64,000 nt of DNA, taken from Nonomuraea turcica. GTDB lineage: Bacteria; Actinomycetota; Actinomycetes; Streptosporangiales; Streptosporangiaceae. Both the position numbers and the translations under genes were made by a program. Below the pieces are notes generated by a model. That model made no database searches, was not told where the DNA came from, and worked only from the letters and a program-made list of their open reading frames with translations. Within the stretch, counting starts at the first letter, position 1. Each line of letters begins with the position of its first letter. The stretch is taken from assembly GCF_030718205.1 (NCBI RefSeq), contig NZ_JAUZQF010000001.1:124001-188000 (forward strand). Reading direction: 5' to 3'. This document shows positions 9,637-19,141 of the stretch, piece after piece.

Positions 9637-11159
9637 CAGGCCCCCCTGCGCGCGTGCCAGTTAAGGTAGGCGACGCAGAGCAGGTACGAGCCCTGCTGCG
9701 GCTGGGTCGCCCGGCCGTCGTAGATCGCCCGCGAGTGGGTGAAGACCGTCTCGTCCCAGGGGGCCACGGCCATCCAGCGCGGTGCCTGCATGTACTGCCC
9801 GGCGCTGTTGGTGGCGCCCGTGCCGTCGACGCGCACGTACGCCGTGGCGATCCCGTCGGCGCCGGTCGGCGCGACCAGGTTCTTGCTGTAGGTGCGCGCG
9901 AAGCGGGCCATGTCGTCGCCGATGAAGGAGAGCTTGTGGCGGAAGGCGGCCACGGCGAACTCCACGTCGATGGCGCCGTGGCTGAGATCCTCGATCTGCC
10001 GGGCGCCGGCGGTGTAGGACGGCGTGAACTCCGAGACGTTGTCCGTCTTGGCGAAGCCCTGGTAGAGCTTGCCGAACTTCGGCCAGTACGGCCAGACGTA
10101 GGCGTCGTCGGCGTCGACGGTGAGGTCCAGGGAGAAGGTGTGGCCCATCCGGCGTACCCGGTCGCGGTAACGGTGGTCGCCGGTGGCGGCGGCGAGCTCG
10201 GCGAAGGTCTGGCCGAGTGAGACGCTCTGGTTGATGGGCTGCTCGGCGCCGTCATAGGCGAGCGGCGTCCCCTTGTTCCAGACGTAGTAGCCGCGGCCGT
10301 CCTCCGTCTGGCGCCACTCCTCGTCGTGCACGGCGGCGGCGTCCTTGGCCGCCTTGAGGAACTCCAGCGCCTTGCTCTTGTATCGCGACCAGAGCGAGGG
10401 GTTGGCCAGCACCGTCCTGGCGAACGTGGCCATCGGATAGGTGATCATGCCGGTGTGCACGCTGAAGATGACCGGCTGCGAGACGAAGGAGGTTGGTCCT
10501 TGGGCGGGCGTCGCGTTGCCGGAGGGGGACTCCCGCAGGTCGCGCGCCGTCACCATGGTCGGGGTCGGGTAGGCGTCGTAGATGCGCTTGACGGCGTAAT
10601 TCGCCGACGCCGGGTCCAGCGAGAGGTCGGGGAATCTCGCCACCGTGTTGTTCCAGTTGTTCTTGACCTCCAGCGAGAAGCTGCCCTCGGCGCTGCCGGT
10701 CGTGACCGTCGCGACCGCTTGGTCGGCGTAGGCCAGCGCGGTGCGTACCTGCAGCAGCGGCGTGCCGTCGGCGTCCTTGAGCGTGGCGAAGCCCACCGTG
10801 TAGGGGTGCATGGCGCGCCAGGCGGGCAGCGACTTGCCTCGATGGTCGGTGACGCCACGGGCGGAGTCGCGGTTGGCCAGCACCTGCTCGACGTTCTCGA
10901 CCAACCGGTCGAGGTAGTGGGTGTCCTTGTAGGCCTCCCACATGCGCATGAAGCCCATCAGGACGTACGACTGGCCCCAGGCCAGCGCGCCGTGCTCGTT
11001 GTTGTCGGTGGGCTTGCCGGTGCCGGTACCGCTGTGGAAGAGCCGGTCGAACAGGTCGAAGGTCTCCCTGGAGGTGTAGTCGTAGGCCGATGAGCTGGAG
11101 AAGCCGAGCGCGCCCATGGCGAGCGCGCCCAGGCCGAACTGCCGTCGGGACAGGTGCAT
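9636..11159 (-). CDS. Tat-exported glycan-active-type protein (tandem paralogue 2)
   Basis: 507 residues. The N-terminus MHLSRRQFGLGALAMGALGF is a twin-arginine signal, so the folded protein is exported by Tat. LAWGQSYVLMGFMRMWEAYKD, HPYTVGFATLKDADG, FPDLSLDPASANYAVKRI and IEDLSHGAIDVEFAVAAFRHK are shared with the 11162-12670 paralogue, including the HGxIDVEF block that could belong to an active site. The helical content and repeated G/W/Y motifs resemble (alpha/alpha)-barrel polysaccharide lyases or C5-epimerases. It lies between two paralogues with gaps of 2 bp and a 1-bp overlap. The enzymatic activity is not identified. Confidence 0.6.
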   Translation of the reverse strand: MHLSRRQFGLGALAMGALGFSSSSAYDYTSRETFDLFDRLFHSGTGTGKPTDNNEHGALAWGQSYVLMGFMRMWEAYKDTHYLDRLVENVEQVLANRDSARGVTDHRGKSLPAWRAMHPYTVGFATLKDADGTPLLQVRTALAYADQAVATVTTGSAEGSFSLEVKNNWNNTVARFPDLSLDPASANYAVKRIYDAYPTPTMVTARDLRESPSGNATPAQGPTSFVSQPVIFSVHTGMITYPMATFARTVLANPSLWSRYKSKALEFLKAAKDAAAVHDEEWRQTEDGRGYYVWNKGTPLAYDGAEQPINQSVSLGQTFAELAAATGDHRYRDRVRRMGHTFSLDLTVDADDAYVWPYWPKFGKLYQGFAKTDNVSEFTPSYTAGARQIEDLSHGAIDVEFAVAAFRHKLSFIGDDMARFARTYSKNLVAPTGADGIATAYVRVDGTGATNSAGQYMQAPRWMAVAPWDETVFTHSRAIYDGRATQPQQGSYLLCVAYLNWHARRGA

Positions 11160-11161
11160 GG

Positions 11162-12670
11162 TCAGGACCTCCGGGCGAACCAGTTGAGATAGGCCATGTT
11201 GGCGAGGTAAGAGGCGGGATAGGCGCCCTGGGCGGGTTGCACGGCCCGGGCGTCGTAGATCGAGCGGGAGTGCGTGAACACGCCGGCGTCCCAGGGGGCG
11301 ACGGCCATCCAGCGCCCCGCCTGGAGCGAACCCTCGGCGTTCAGCGGCCCGCCGGTGCCGTCGAGCCGCGCGTTGGTGGTCGGCAGGCCGTCGGGGCCGG
11401 TGGTGGCCAGGTTCCTGGTGTACGTCCGGGCGATCCTGGCCAGGTCGATGCCCCGGTAGTAGATCTTGTGCCGGAAGGCCAGCGCGGCGAACTCCACGTC
11501 GATGCCGCCGTGGCTGAGATCCTCGATCTGCCGCGCTCCGGCGATGGAGGGCGTGTACTCGGAGACGTTCTGGTCGGCCGTGTAGCCGTTGTAGGTCTTG
11601 CCGAAGGAGGGCCAGTAGGACCAGACATAGGCGTCACCGGCATCCGGCTTGAGCTCGCCTCCGAAGGAGCGCGCCATCCGGAGCGCCCGGTCCCGGTAGA
11701 AGGGGTCGCCCGTGGCCGCGGCCAGCTCCGCGTAGGTCAGCCCGAGCGCCAGCCACTGGTTGGTGGGCTGTTCCGTGCCGTCGTAGGGCAGCGGCATGCC
11801 CTTGACCCAGATCAGGTGCCCCTCAGGCCGCCATTCCCGTTCGTGGACGGCCACCGCCTCCTTGACCGCCTGGAGGTATTCCAGCGCCTTGCCCCGATAT
11901 TTCGTCAGGTGGCCGTCGTGCAGCACGATCCTGGCGAAGGCCGCCATCGGGTAGGTGATCATGCCGGTGTGCACCGCGAAGATCATCGGCTTCACGCTGA
12001 GCCGCGTCTCGCCCAGGACGGGCACGGTGCCGTCGGCCGGCGCCGGACGCGGATCGCGCGCTGTCACCATGGTCGGGGTGGGGTAGGCGTCGTGGATGCG
12101 CTTGACGGCGTAGTCGGGCGAGGCCGGGTCCAGCGACAGGTCGGGGAAGGTCGCCACCCGCCCGTACCTGGCGTTGCGCACCTCCAGGGTGAAGCGGCTG
12201 GCCGAGGTGCCCGCGCTGACTGTGGCGGTGGCCTCGTCGGCGTAGCTGAGCGCGCTGCGCGCTTCGAGGAGGGGCTGCCCGCTCGCGTCCGTCAGCGTGG
12301 CGAAGCCCACCGTATAGGCGCCGGCGGCCTGCCAGGCGGGCAGCGAGAGGCCGCGGTAGTCCTTGAAGCCGCGCTCGGAGTCGCGGCCGGCCAGCACCTG
12401 GTCGGCGTCGATGATGAAGCGGTCGAGGTAGGCGGTGTCCCTGTAGGCCTCGTACATCCGGGTGAACGCGAACATCACGTAGGAGGCACCCCACGCCAGC
12501 CTGCCGCGTTCGTTGGTCTCCGTCGGCTGGCCGGGCGCGCCGGCCTCGCGGAAGACCCGCTCGAAGTGGTCGAACGTCTGTCTCGATGCGTAGTCGTGTG
12601 CCGTCGAACTGCTGAAGCCGAGCGCGCCTACGGCGAGCGCGCCCAACCCTAACTGCCTGCGGGTCAACAT
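11162..12670 (-). CDS. Tat-exported glycan-active-type protein (tandem paralogue 1)
   Basis: 502 residues with a Tat signal (MLTRRQLGLGALAVGALGF). It is strongly similar along its length to the product of 9636-11159: LAWGASYVMFAFTRMYEAYRD, AYTVGFATLTDASG, FPDLSLDPASPDYAVKRIHDAYPTP and IEDLSHGGIDVEFAALAFRHK. It starts 3 bp after the stop of the ABC permease gene, so importer and secreted proteins are one transcriptional unit. The pair evidently arose by tandem duplication, with the third, diverged copy at 8122. A role in breaking down or epimerising an extracellular uronate-type glycan is inferred from context only. Confidence 0.6.
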   Translation of the reverse strand: MLTRRQLGLGALAVGALGFSSSTAHDYASRQTFDHFERVFREAGAPGQPTETNERGRLAWGASYVMFAFTRMYEAYRDTAYLDRFIIDADQVLAGRDSERGFKDYRGLSLPAWQAAGAYTVGFATLTDASGQPLLEARSALSYADEATATVSAGTSASRFTLEVRNARYGRVATFPDLSLDPASPDYAVKRIHDAYPTPTMVTARDPRPAPADGTVPVLGETRLSVKPMIFAVHTGMITYPMAAFARIVLHDGHLTKYRGKALEYLQAVKEAVAVHEREWRPEGHLIWVKGMPLPYDGTEQPTNQWLALGLTYAELAAATGDPFYRDRALRMARSFGGELKPDAGDAYVWSYWPSFGKTYNGYTADQNVSEYTPSIAGARQIEDLSHGGIDVEFAALAFRHKIYYRGIDLARIARTYTRNLATTGPDGLPTTNARLDGTGGPLNAEGSLQAGRWMAVAPWDAGVFTHSRSIYDARAVQPAQGAYPASYLANMAYLNWFARRS

Positions 12671-12673
12671 GAT

Positions 12674-13489
12674 CTAGCCCTTCACTGCGCCTCGCATGCC
12701 TTCGAGGACGTGGCGTTGCATGAGCATGAAAACGATGACGACCGGGATGATCGACATGATCGTTCCGGCGGCGAGCGTGCGGACGTCGGTGCCCGTGATC
12801 CCGGCGAGGTAGGAGATCCCGAGCGCGAGCGGGTACTTCGCGGAGTCCTTCAGCACGACCAGCGGCCAGATGAAGCTGTTCCAGACCGAGATGAAGCCGA
12901 AGATGCTCAGGATGGCCAGCGTCGGGCGGGCGGCCGGCAGCATGACGTGCCAGAAGATGCGCAGCTCGTGGCAGCCGTCGGTGCGCGCGGCGTCCACGAC
13001 GTCGCGCGGCACGCCCGCGAAGGTCTGGCGGAGCAGGAAGATCCCGAAGGCGGACAGCAGGCCGGGCAGGATGACGCCGGCGAACGTGTCGGCCATGCCG
13101 AGCTGGGTGACCACCAGGAACCGCGGGATGAGCATGAGCTCGCCCGGCAGGAACATCGTGGACAGGATGGCGAAGAAGACGATGGTGCGCCCGCGGAAGT
13201 GCATCTGGGCCAGCGGGTAGGCGCACAGCGCCGAGACGATGACGTAGGCGGGCACCGTCAGGCCGACGTAGATGACGGAGTTGAGCAAGTAGGTGGGGTA
13301 GGGGATGGAGGTCCACGCCTCGATCATCCAGTTCAGCACCGGCGGCCGGGGGATGATGTCCGGCGGGAAGGAGTAGACGGCCTGGTCGGCGGGCTTGAGC
13401 CCGGCCGACAGCAGGATGAGGAACGGCCCGACGAAGACCAGCGCGATCGCGGTAAGCAGGATGTACATCCCCGCGCGCCGAAGGATCAT
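12674..13489 (-). CDS. Sugar ABC transporter permease (MalG-like)
   Basis: 271-residue inner-membrane permease of the CUT1 carbohydrate importer family, with about six transmembrane helices (first MYILLTAIALVFVGPFLILL). The EAA loop is visible as DAARTDGCHELRIFWHVMLP, where the ATPase docks. The ATG at 13489 is chosen because it overlaps the upstream permease stop (ATGA arrangement at 13486-13489). No ATPase gene lies in the locus, so a shared MsiK-type ATPase encoded elsewhere probably energises it, as is usual in actinobacteria. Its partners are 13486-14367 (MalF-like) and the binding protein at 14539. Confidence 0.92.
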   Translation of the reverse strand: MILRRAGMYILLTAIALVFVGPFLILLSAGLKPADQAVYSFPPDIIPRPPVLNWMIEAWTSIPYPTYLLNSVIYVGLTVPAYVIVSALCAYPLAQMHFRGRTIVFFAILSTMFLPGELMLIPRFLVVTQLGMADTFAGVILPGLLSAFGIFLLRQTFAGVPRDVVDAARTDGCHELRIFWHVMLPAARPTLAILSIFGFISVWNSFIWPLVVLKDSAKYPLALGISYLAGITGTDVRTLAAGTIMSIIPVVIVFMLMQRHVLEGMRGAVKG

Positions 13490-14367
13490 GCGAGGACCGT
13501 CCTTCCGCGGGTGATCCGGTAGTTGAGGATGGCCAGGCCGATCATCAGCACCCACAGGACCAGCCCCATGGCGCTCGCGTAGCCCATCTCGTAGCGCTCG
13601 AAGGCCGCCGACCAGATGTAGTAGCCCAGCGTGAGCGTCGCGTCCTGAGGCCCGCCCTTGGTCATCACGTAGATCGAGGTGAAGGCCTGCATCGCGTCGA
13701 GCATCTCCACGGTGATCGCGACCGCGATGTAGGGAATGAGCAGCGGAACGGTGATGCTCCGCAGGCGGTGCCAGGCGTTGGCGCCGTCCACCCGCGCGGC
13801 CTCGTAGATGCTCGCCGGGATGGTCTGCAGGCCGGCGAGGTAGATCATCATGTAGAAGCCCATGTTCTTCCAGCCTTCGACCAGGATGACCGCGGGCAGA
13901 GCCCAGGCCGGGTCGAGGAGGTACTGGATCGGCTCGTCGAGCAGGCCGGCGCCGGTGAGCATCCAGTTGAGGACGCCCTTCTGGTGGAAGACGTACTCCC
14001 AGGCGATGCCGACCGCGACCATCGACGTCACGACCGGCAGGTAGTAGAGCATCCGGAAGGTCTTGATGCCCGGCAGCTTCTGGTTGACCAGTACGGCCAG
14101 CAGCAACGGCACCACGACCAGCAGCGGGAACATCCCGACGAGAAACAGGACCGAGTTGAGCAGCGCGGTCCAGAACCGGCCGTCGCCGAGCATGCGGACG
14201 AAGTTGTCCACGCCTACGACGACGGGTGGCGGGGAGATCATGTCGTACTTGAAGAACGACAACTGGATCGCCGTCACCGCAGGCCAGGCGAAGAAGACGC
14301 CGAACAGCACGAGCGCCGGCGCGGCGAAGAGATAGGGCGTGTACCAGCGCTGTCCGGGTATGCGCAT
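13486..14367 (-). CDS. Sugar ABC transporter permease (MalF-like)
   Basis: 293-residue permease, the first gene of the leftward operon. It has six predicted membrane spans, a long periplasmic stretch after the first helix (FFKYDMISPPPVVVGVDNFVRML), and the EAA motif EAARVDGANAWHRLRSITVPLL near the C-terminus. It belongs to the CUT1 family that imports oligosaccharides. It is coupled to the MalG-like gene by a 4-bp overlap and is divergent from the solute-binding lipoprotein across a 171-bp promoter region, so the three form one importer. Confidence 0.92.
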   Translation of the reverse strand: MRIPGQRWYTPYLFAAPALVLFGVFFAWPAVTAIQLSFFKYDMISPPPVVVGVDNFVRMLGDGRFWTALLNSVLFLVGMFPLLVVVPLLLAVLVNQKLPGIKTFRMLYYLPVVTSMVAVGIAWEYVFHQKGVLNWMLTGAGLLDEPIQYLLDPAWALPAVILVEGWKNMGFYMMIYLAGLQTIPASIYEAARVDGANAWHRLRSITVPLLIPYIAVAITVEMLDAMQAFTSIYVMTKGGPQDATLTLGYYIWSAAFERYEMGYASAMGLVLWVLMIGLAILNYRITRGRTVLA

Positions 14368-14538
14368 GGCTTCACACCCTTCCTTGATGATTGTGACGGC
14401 CGTAGATCAGATAACGGATGGCCAGAAGTTATACAGATCTGATACATACGGTCAATAGGTGGCGCTTGACCGGAAAAATCTGAGATGCCATTCTGCCGAA
14501 AGGAAGATTAAGGACGGCCAGAATCGAGGACCTCTGCG
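14368..14538. promoter_or_regulatory. Divergent promoter region of the glycan locus with operator-like sequences
   Basis: This 171-bp gap separates the leftward importer/secreted operon from the rightward binding-protein operon. It is noticeably more AT-rich than its surroundings. The 8-bp palindrome CAGATCTG lies at 14434-14441. Two related direct sequences, AGATCAGATAACGG at 14404-14417 and AGATCTGATACATACGG at 14435-14451, lie 31 bp apart and could be paired operator sites. TTGACC at 14466-14471 is a possible -35 for the rightward operon, without a convincing -10. Regulation by the locus-encoded regulator at 19941 is plausible but unproven. Confidence 0.4.
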
Positions 14539-15822
14539 ATGTCCCGTAGGTTTGCCTTAGTGACAGGCGCGCTGGCGCTGTCGCTCCTCACCACCGGCTG
14601 CGTGGCCGGCACGTCCACCAACGCCCCGGCTGCCGCCGACGACCAGCCTTTCGAGGGCGAGGTCGAGTTCTGGACGATCAACCTCAAGAAGAACTACAGC
14701 GACTACATCGACGGGCTCATCGCCGACTACCAGAAGCAGCACCCGAAGGTCACGATCAAGTGGGTCGACGTGCCCGGCCAGGAGAGCGCAACCAAGCTGC
14801 TGGCCGCCGTGGCCAGCGGCGACGTGCCGGACGTCGTCAACGTCAACTCCGTGGAGCTCGGCCGCTTCGTCCCGTCGCTGACCCCGCTCGACGAGCTGCT
14901 CAAGGCGGAAGACCTGGCGGACTTCCAGCCCAACCTGGTGGAACCGCTGCGCACCGACGGCAAGCTCTACGCCGTGCCCTGGTACAACGGCGGCGCTCCG
15001 GTGGCGATGTACCGCAAGTCCGTGGTGAGCAAGGCCGGCTTCGACGAGGCCGCCCCGCCGAAGTCCTACGACGAGGCACTGGAGTTGGGCGACAAGGTCT
15101 ACAAGGAGACCAAGGTCTACGGCTCCAACATCATCCCGGACCACAACGTGCTCCGCTACTACGGCATCAGCCTGCTGTCGGAGGACAAGAAGATGGCCGA
15201 GTTCAACACGCCACAGGCCGTGGAGATCCTGGAGAAGTTCAAGAAGAGCTACAAGAGCGGCATCGCGCCGGGCGCGATCTCCAAGGACATCCGCAACCTG
15301 CCTCAGAGCCTGGAGAACGAGCAGGTCGCCTTCAAGCCGACGGCCAACGCCGCCGAGCTGCTCAACATCCAGAAGAACTCGCCCGACGTCTACAAGGACC
15401 TGGTCATCACCGAGCCGGTCCAGATGAACACCGGCAACTACCTCCTCCTGGCCCAGCAGGCCTTCTCCATCCCCAAGGCCTCCAAGCACAAGAAGGCGGC
15501 GGCCGAGTTCCTCAAGTACGTCACCAACGGCGCCAACCAGCTGGCCTTCTGCAAGATCGTGCCGATCTACCCGTCCACGATCTCCTCCACCAAGGACGCC
15601 TTCTTCACCCAGGCCGAGAGCGGCGACGCGATGGGCGCGGCCCGCCAGGTCATCGTGAAGGGGCTGGCCAAGCTCGAGTACAAGCCCATCGGCACCAGCA
15701 AGGACGCCGAGCTCGGGGAGTACCTCTCCGAGGAGGTCAGGGCATTCCTGTCGGGGACCAAGAGCGCCAAGGAGGCGCTCGACACAGCAGAGAAGCAATG
15801 GAATGACGCACTTGCCTCCTAA
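14539..15822 (+). CDS. Extracellular solute-binding lipoprotein (family 1, sugar ABC importer)
   Basis: 427 residues. A signal sequence ends in the lipobox LLTTGC, so the protein is anchored by a lipid on Cys at about residue 21. The mature body has the family 1 layout: VEFWTINLKKNYSDYIDGLIADYQKQHP, then GDVPDVVNVNSVELG, and AFSIPKASKHKKAAAEFLKYV near the C-terminus. It should capture the oligosaccharide released outside the cell and deliver it to the two permeases encoded divergently. Its stop overlaps the start of the following dehydrogenase gene by 20 bp. Confidence 0.93.
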   Translation: MSRRFALVTGALALSLLTTGCVAGTSTNAPAAADDQPFEGEVEFWTINLKKNYSDYIDGLIADYQKQHPKVTIKWVDVPGQESATKLLAAVASGDVPDVVNVNSVELGRFVPSLTPLDELLKAEDLADFQPNLVEPLRTDGKLYAVPWYNGGAPVAMYRKSVVSKAGFDEAAPPKSYDEALELGDKVYKETKVYGSNIIPDHNVLRYYGISLLSEDKKMAEFNTPQAVEILEKFKKSYKSGIAPGAISKDIRNLPQSLENEQVAFKPTANAAELLNIQKNSPDVYKDLVITEPVQMNTGNYLLLAQQAFSIPKASKHKKAAAEFLKYVTNGANQLAFCKIVPIYPSTISSTKDAFFTQAESGDAMGAARQVIVKGLAKLEYKPIGTSKDAELGEYLSEEVRAFLSGTKSAKEALDTAEKQWNDALAS

Positions 15823-16798
15823 GCTCAGAATCGGGATCATCGGCACCGGCATCATGGGACGCGGCCACGCCGAGGTGCTGGCCGCGCACCCCGACGCCGA
15901 GATCACCGCCGTCTGCCGCAAGCCGCTGGCCGATGCGCCGGTGTTCCCGACGTACCGGGAACTGATCGGGTCGGGGCGCGTCGACGCGGTGTCGATCACT
16001 ACGCCGGACCACCTGCACGCGGACATGATGGTGGCCGCGGCCGAGGCCGGTCTGCACATCCTGGTCGAGAAGCCCTTCACGACCACGGTGGAGGACGCCG
16101 ACCGGGCCGTGCGGGCCATCCGGCAGGCGGGCGTGGTCGCCATGTGCCTGTTCAACCACCGATGGGTGCCTGCCTACGCGCAGGCCAAGGACCAGATGAG
16201 GGTGATCGGCGAGCCGGTGGTCGGCTACGCGCGCAAGGACGACACAATCTACGTGCCGACCGAGATGATCGGCTGGGCCGACCAGACGACGTGCGCGTGG
16301 TTCCTGTCCAGCCACGACATCGACCTGCTGACGTGGCTCTACGACGACCACGTCGCGGAGGTCTTCGCCACCGCCCGGTACGGCAAGCTGCGCGACCGCG
16401 GCATCGACACCCCCGACGCCGTGCAGATCCAGGCCCGCTTCAGCCGCGGCGCGGTGGCCACGTTCGAGTCGGCGTGGATCTACCCCAACACGTTCCCGAC
16501 GATGGTCGACAGTTACGTCACCGTCGTCGGCGAGGACGGAGTGATCCAGCTGGACCGGCAGAAGGAGAACATCCAGCTGGCCACCGACAAGGCCTACACG
16601 TACCCGCGCAACATGCTGCAGCGGGTCGTGCACGGCGTGCCCGCCGGCGCGTACCGGGATGCCATCCACCACTTCGTGGCGTGCGCGCGCACCGGCACCG
16701 AGCCGCTGATCACAGTGGAGAGCTCGCGCCACGTCACTGCGGTGCTGGCGGCGGCGCACGAGTCCGTCCGGTCGGGTCTGCCGGTGAAGGTCTCATGA
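15803..16798 (+). CDS. Gfo/Idh/MocA-family oxidoreductase
   Basis: 331 residues. The N-terminal Rossmann domain contains IGIIGTGIMGRGHAEVLAAH, followed by TTPDHLHADMMVAAAEAGLH and the EKPF motif (ILVEKPFTTT) that places the conserved Lys near the nicotinamide. The C-terminal alpha/beta domain includes FLSSHDIDLLTWL, with the His/Asp expected of the family. These enzymes oxidise or reduce sugar and cyclitol hydroxyls with NAD(P). It sits between the binding protein and the heparinase-like gene (ATGA overlap at 16795-16798), so it probably processes the imported sugar. The exact substrate is unknown. Confidence 0.88.
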   Translation: MTHLPPKLRIGIIGTGIMGRGHAEVLAAHPDAEITAVCRKPLADAPVFPTYRELIGSGRVDAVSITTPDHLHADMMVAAAEAGLHILVEKPFTTTVEDADRAVRAIRQAGVVAMCLFNHRWVPAYAQAKDQMRVIGEPVVGYARKDDTIYVPTEMIGWADQTTCAWFLSSHDIDLLTWLYDDHVAEVFATARYGKLRDRGIDTPDAVQIQARFSRGAVATFESAWIYPNTFPTMVDSYVTVVGEDGVIQLDRQKENIQLATDKAYTYPRNMLQRVVHGVPAGAYRDAIHHFVACARTGTEPLITVESSRHVTAVLAAAHESVRSGLPVKVS

Positions 16799-18420
16799 AA
16801 TATGTGGAGAAGGCGCCGCATGTGGACCCGGTGCGCATGCGGCACATCACCGACGAGGCGCTCCTGGCCGAGCTGGGCGTTACGTCGATCGCCGAGGCCA
16901 GGCCGTGGCGCCGCCCCGCCCCCGCCTGGGACGGCTCCGCGACGATCGAGGAAGCCGACGCGCTCATCGGGGCAGAGGTCGACTTCCTCGACAAGGGCCG
17001 CGGGCGCTCGCGGCTGTACGGCTTCCACTACCTGCGGTGGATGACGCCGCTGGTGCACGCCTACCGCGAGACCGGCGACGCACGCTACGCCGCGGAGTGG
17101 GACCGGCTGTTCCGGCAGTGGTACGGCACGCGCGACCAGGTCGAAGGTGACTGGCCGGGCCTCGACGTCATCTGGTACTCGCTGGGCGTCTGGGCCAGGT
17201 CGATGCACGTCACCCGGGCCATGGCGGAGCTGGCGGACGAGCCCGCGCTCAGCGACGAGTGCTGGGCGATGATGATGAAGACCGTCCTCGGCGGCGCCCG
17301 CTGGTCGGCGGAGGAGCACGACGAGTTCCGGCACGGCAACTGGCAGTTCGTCTGCGCCGCCGAGCTCCTGCACGTCGCCACGCTCTTCCCGGAACTCCCC
17401 GAGGCACCGCGCTGGGCCGAGATCGGCCGGGCGCGCGTCCTGGAGCACCTGGAGCTCGACGTGCGGGCCGACGGCGGGCACCACGAGCGCTCGCCCGGCT
17501 ACCACGGCATGGTCCTGGACGCCGTGCACCGTGTGCTGGCGTTGGACCCGAGCTTCGCCGAGCACCCCAGGGTGCGGGCCATGCACTCCTGGTTCGCCTC
17601 CCTGGTCACCTCCGGCGGCTGGATCCCGCACCTGCAGGACAGCGGCGTGGTCTGGCCCGCCGACGCGCTCCGGCGCGGCGCGGAGCTGGGCGTGCGGCCC
17701 GAGCCTGGGTCACACCTGCTGGACGCGAGCGGCTACGCGATCTTCCGCGCCGGGCACCTGCACACCGTGATCAACTACGGGCCCTACGTGGGGCACGAGC
17801 TCGAGCCGCACAGCCACCACGCGGCGCTCGACTTCGTGCTGTCGGGCTGGGGTGTGCCGCTGGCCTGGGAAGGGGGCGGTCCGCCGTCCTACGACGACCC
17901 CGGCTACTACGACTGGTACCAGGCGACCAGGGCGCACAACACGCTACTCGTGCCCGGCGAGGAATACACCGAGGACCGCCGCGCCGCCTGCGACCTGTTC
18001 TCCGTGTCCGCAGAGGCCGACGTCTTCACCGGGCACCATCACGGCTACAGCGCGCGGCATGACCGCAAGATCGTCTTCATCAAGGGCGACCACCCGTACT
18101 GGATCGTCACCGACCGGATCGACGCGGAGGCGGTCTGGCAGATCCACGGCCTGTCGCCGTGGGTGGAGCACGACGGTGGATTCGTGGGCACCCGCGGCCC
18201 CGGAATCTTCGTAGTGCCTCTGGAGCCGCCCGATGAGGTGCTGTACGGGACGGGTCCGGCCAGGATCCCCGACCCCGCCACCAGGACCGCCGAGTACGGC
18301 GAGATCCACTCGCTCGGCCTGAGGCGAAGCGACGGCAGGTTCACCGTCGGCATCTTCCCCTACCGCGACGAGCCACTCTCAATCCCGGAAGATTGGACGG
18401 TTCATGCTGATCGACGCTGA
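16795..18420 (+). CDS. Heparinase II/III-like protein (intracellular)
   Basis: 541 residues from the ATG at 16795, which overlaps the preceding stop. The N-terminal half is helical, as in the alpha-toroid of heparinase II/III lyases (GFHYLRWMTPLVHAYRETGD, HHERSPGYHGMVLDAVHRVL). The C-terminal half is beta-rich and includes the family signature region GHELEPHSHHAALDFVLSG followed by HNTLLVPGEE. No signal peptide is visible, so it would cleave imported oligosaccharides by beta-elimination next to a uronate. With the importer and the Gfo/Idh gene this supports catabolism of a uronic-acid-containing glycan. The lyase residues cannot be assigned firmly without a structure. Confidence 0.8.
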   Translation: MKYVEKAPHVDPVRMRHITDEALLAELGVTSIAEARPWRRPAPAWDGSATIEEADALIGAEVDFLDKGRGRSRLYGFHYLRWMTPLVHAYRETGDARYAAEWDRLFRQWYGTRDQVEGDWPGLDVIWYSLGVWARSMHVTRAMAELADEPALSDECWAMMMKTVLGGARWSAEEHDEFRHGNWQFVCAAELLHVATLFPELPEAPRWAEIGRARVLEHLELDVRADGGHHERSPGYHGMVLDAVHRVLALDPSFAEHPRVRAMHSWFASLVTSGGWIPHLQDSGVVWPADALRRGAELGVRPEPGSHLLDASGYAIFRAGHLHTVINYGPYVGHELEPHSHHAALDFVLSGWGVPLAWEGGGPPSYDDPGYYDWYQATRAHNTLLVPGEEYTEDRRAACDLFSVSAEADVFTGHHHGYSARHDRKIVFIKGDHPYWIVTDRIDAEAVWQIHGLSPWVEHDGGFVGTRGPGIFVVPLEPPDEVLYGTGPARIPDPATRTAEYGEIHSLGLRRSDGRFTVGIFPYRDEPLSIPEDWTVHADRR

Positions 18421-19141
18421 CGCGATGCTCGGGCGCCACCCCCGCAGAGATGTGGGCACGGGCTCGATCACGGAGGCGCTGGACAGGATGGACCGCTTCG
18501 GCATCGCGGAGGCCGTGGTCAGCCACACCCTGTCGTGGCTGCACGACCCCGCGACGGGCAACAGGGAACTGCTCGGCCTGGTCGCCGATCAGCCCAGGCT
18601 GCGCCCCTGCTGGGTGCTGCTGCCTGACACCTGCGGCGAGACCGGCACGCCGGACGAGTTCGTGACCGCCGCGCTGGAGTCCGGGGTGTGCGCCGTGCGC
18701 GCCTACCCCGCCGACCACGGCTACGACCTCGCCGGCGGCGACTGCGCAGCCATGCTCGGCGCGGTCGCGGAGGCCGGGCTGCCGCTGTTCGTCGACGCGG
18801 CCCAGACCGGCTGGCCCGCGGTGGAAACCGTCGCCGCCGAACACCCGAAACTGAGGACTGTGGTGGGCGCGCTCGGCTACCGCCAGCTAAGGCAGGCGGC
18901 CGGGGTGCTCTCGCGTACCAGTAACGTCTACCTGGGCCTGGCCAACTTGTCCTCGCACTGCGGACTCGAATGGCTCGTCGAGCGTTACGGCGAGCGCCGT
19001 CTCGTCTTCGGCACGGGCGCGCCGCTCAGAGACCCGGCCGAGGCGGTCACCCGGCTGCTGTGGTCGGAGCTCGACGACGGGGCCGTGGCGGCCATCGGCG
19101 CCGGCACCCTGCTGGACCTGCTACCCGTGAGGGCGGTGTGA
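18404..19141 (+). CDS. Amidohydrolase-like TIM-barrel protein with altered metal motif
   Basis: 245 residues, overlapping the heparinase-like gene by 17 bp. Overall order and length match amidohydrolase 2 proteins (FGIAEAVVSHTLSWLHDPATGN, then a GVCAVRAYPADHGYDL strand and RLVFGTGAPLRDP at the end). The first-strand motif DxHxH is replaced by IDADAML, and the terminal catalytic Asp region reads FGTGAPLRD. It is therefore probably not a normal metal-dependent hydrolase. It is followed, with a 4-bp overlap, by a paralogue with intact ligands; the two may form a complex. Confidence 0.7.
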   Translation: MLIDADAMLGRHPRRDVGTGSITEALDRMDRFGIAEAVVSHTLSWLHDPATGNRELLGLVADQPRLRPCWVLLPDTCGETGTPDEFVTAALESGVCAVRAYPADHGYDLAGGDCAAMLGAVAEAGLPLFVDAAQTGWPAVETVAAEHPKLRTVVGALGYRQLRQAAGVLSRTSNVYLGLANLSSHCGLEWLVERYGERRLVFGTGAPLRDPAEAVTRLLWSELDDGAVAAIGAGTLLDLLPVRAV

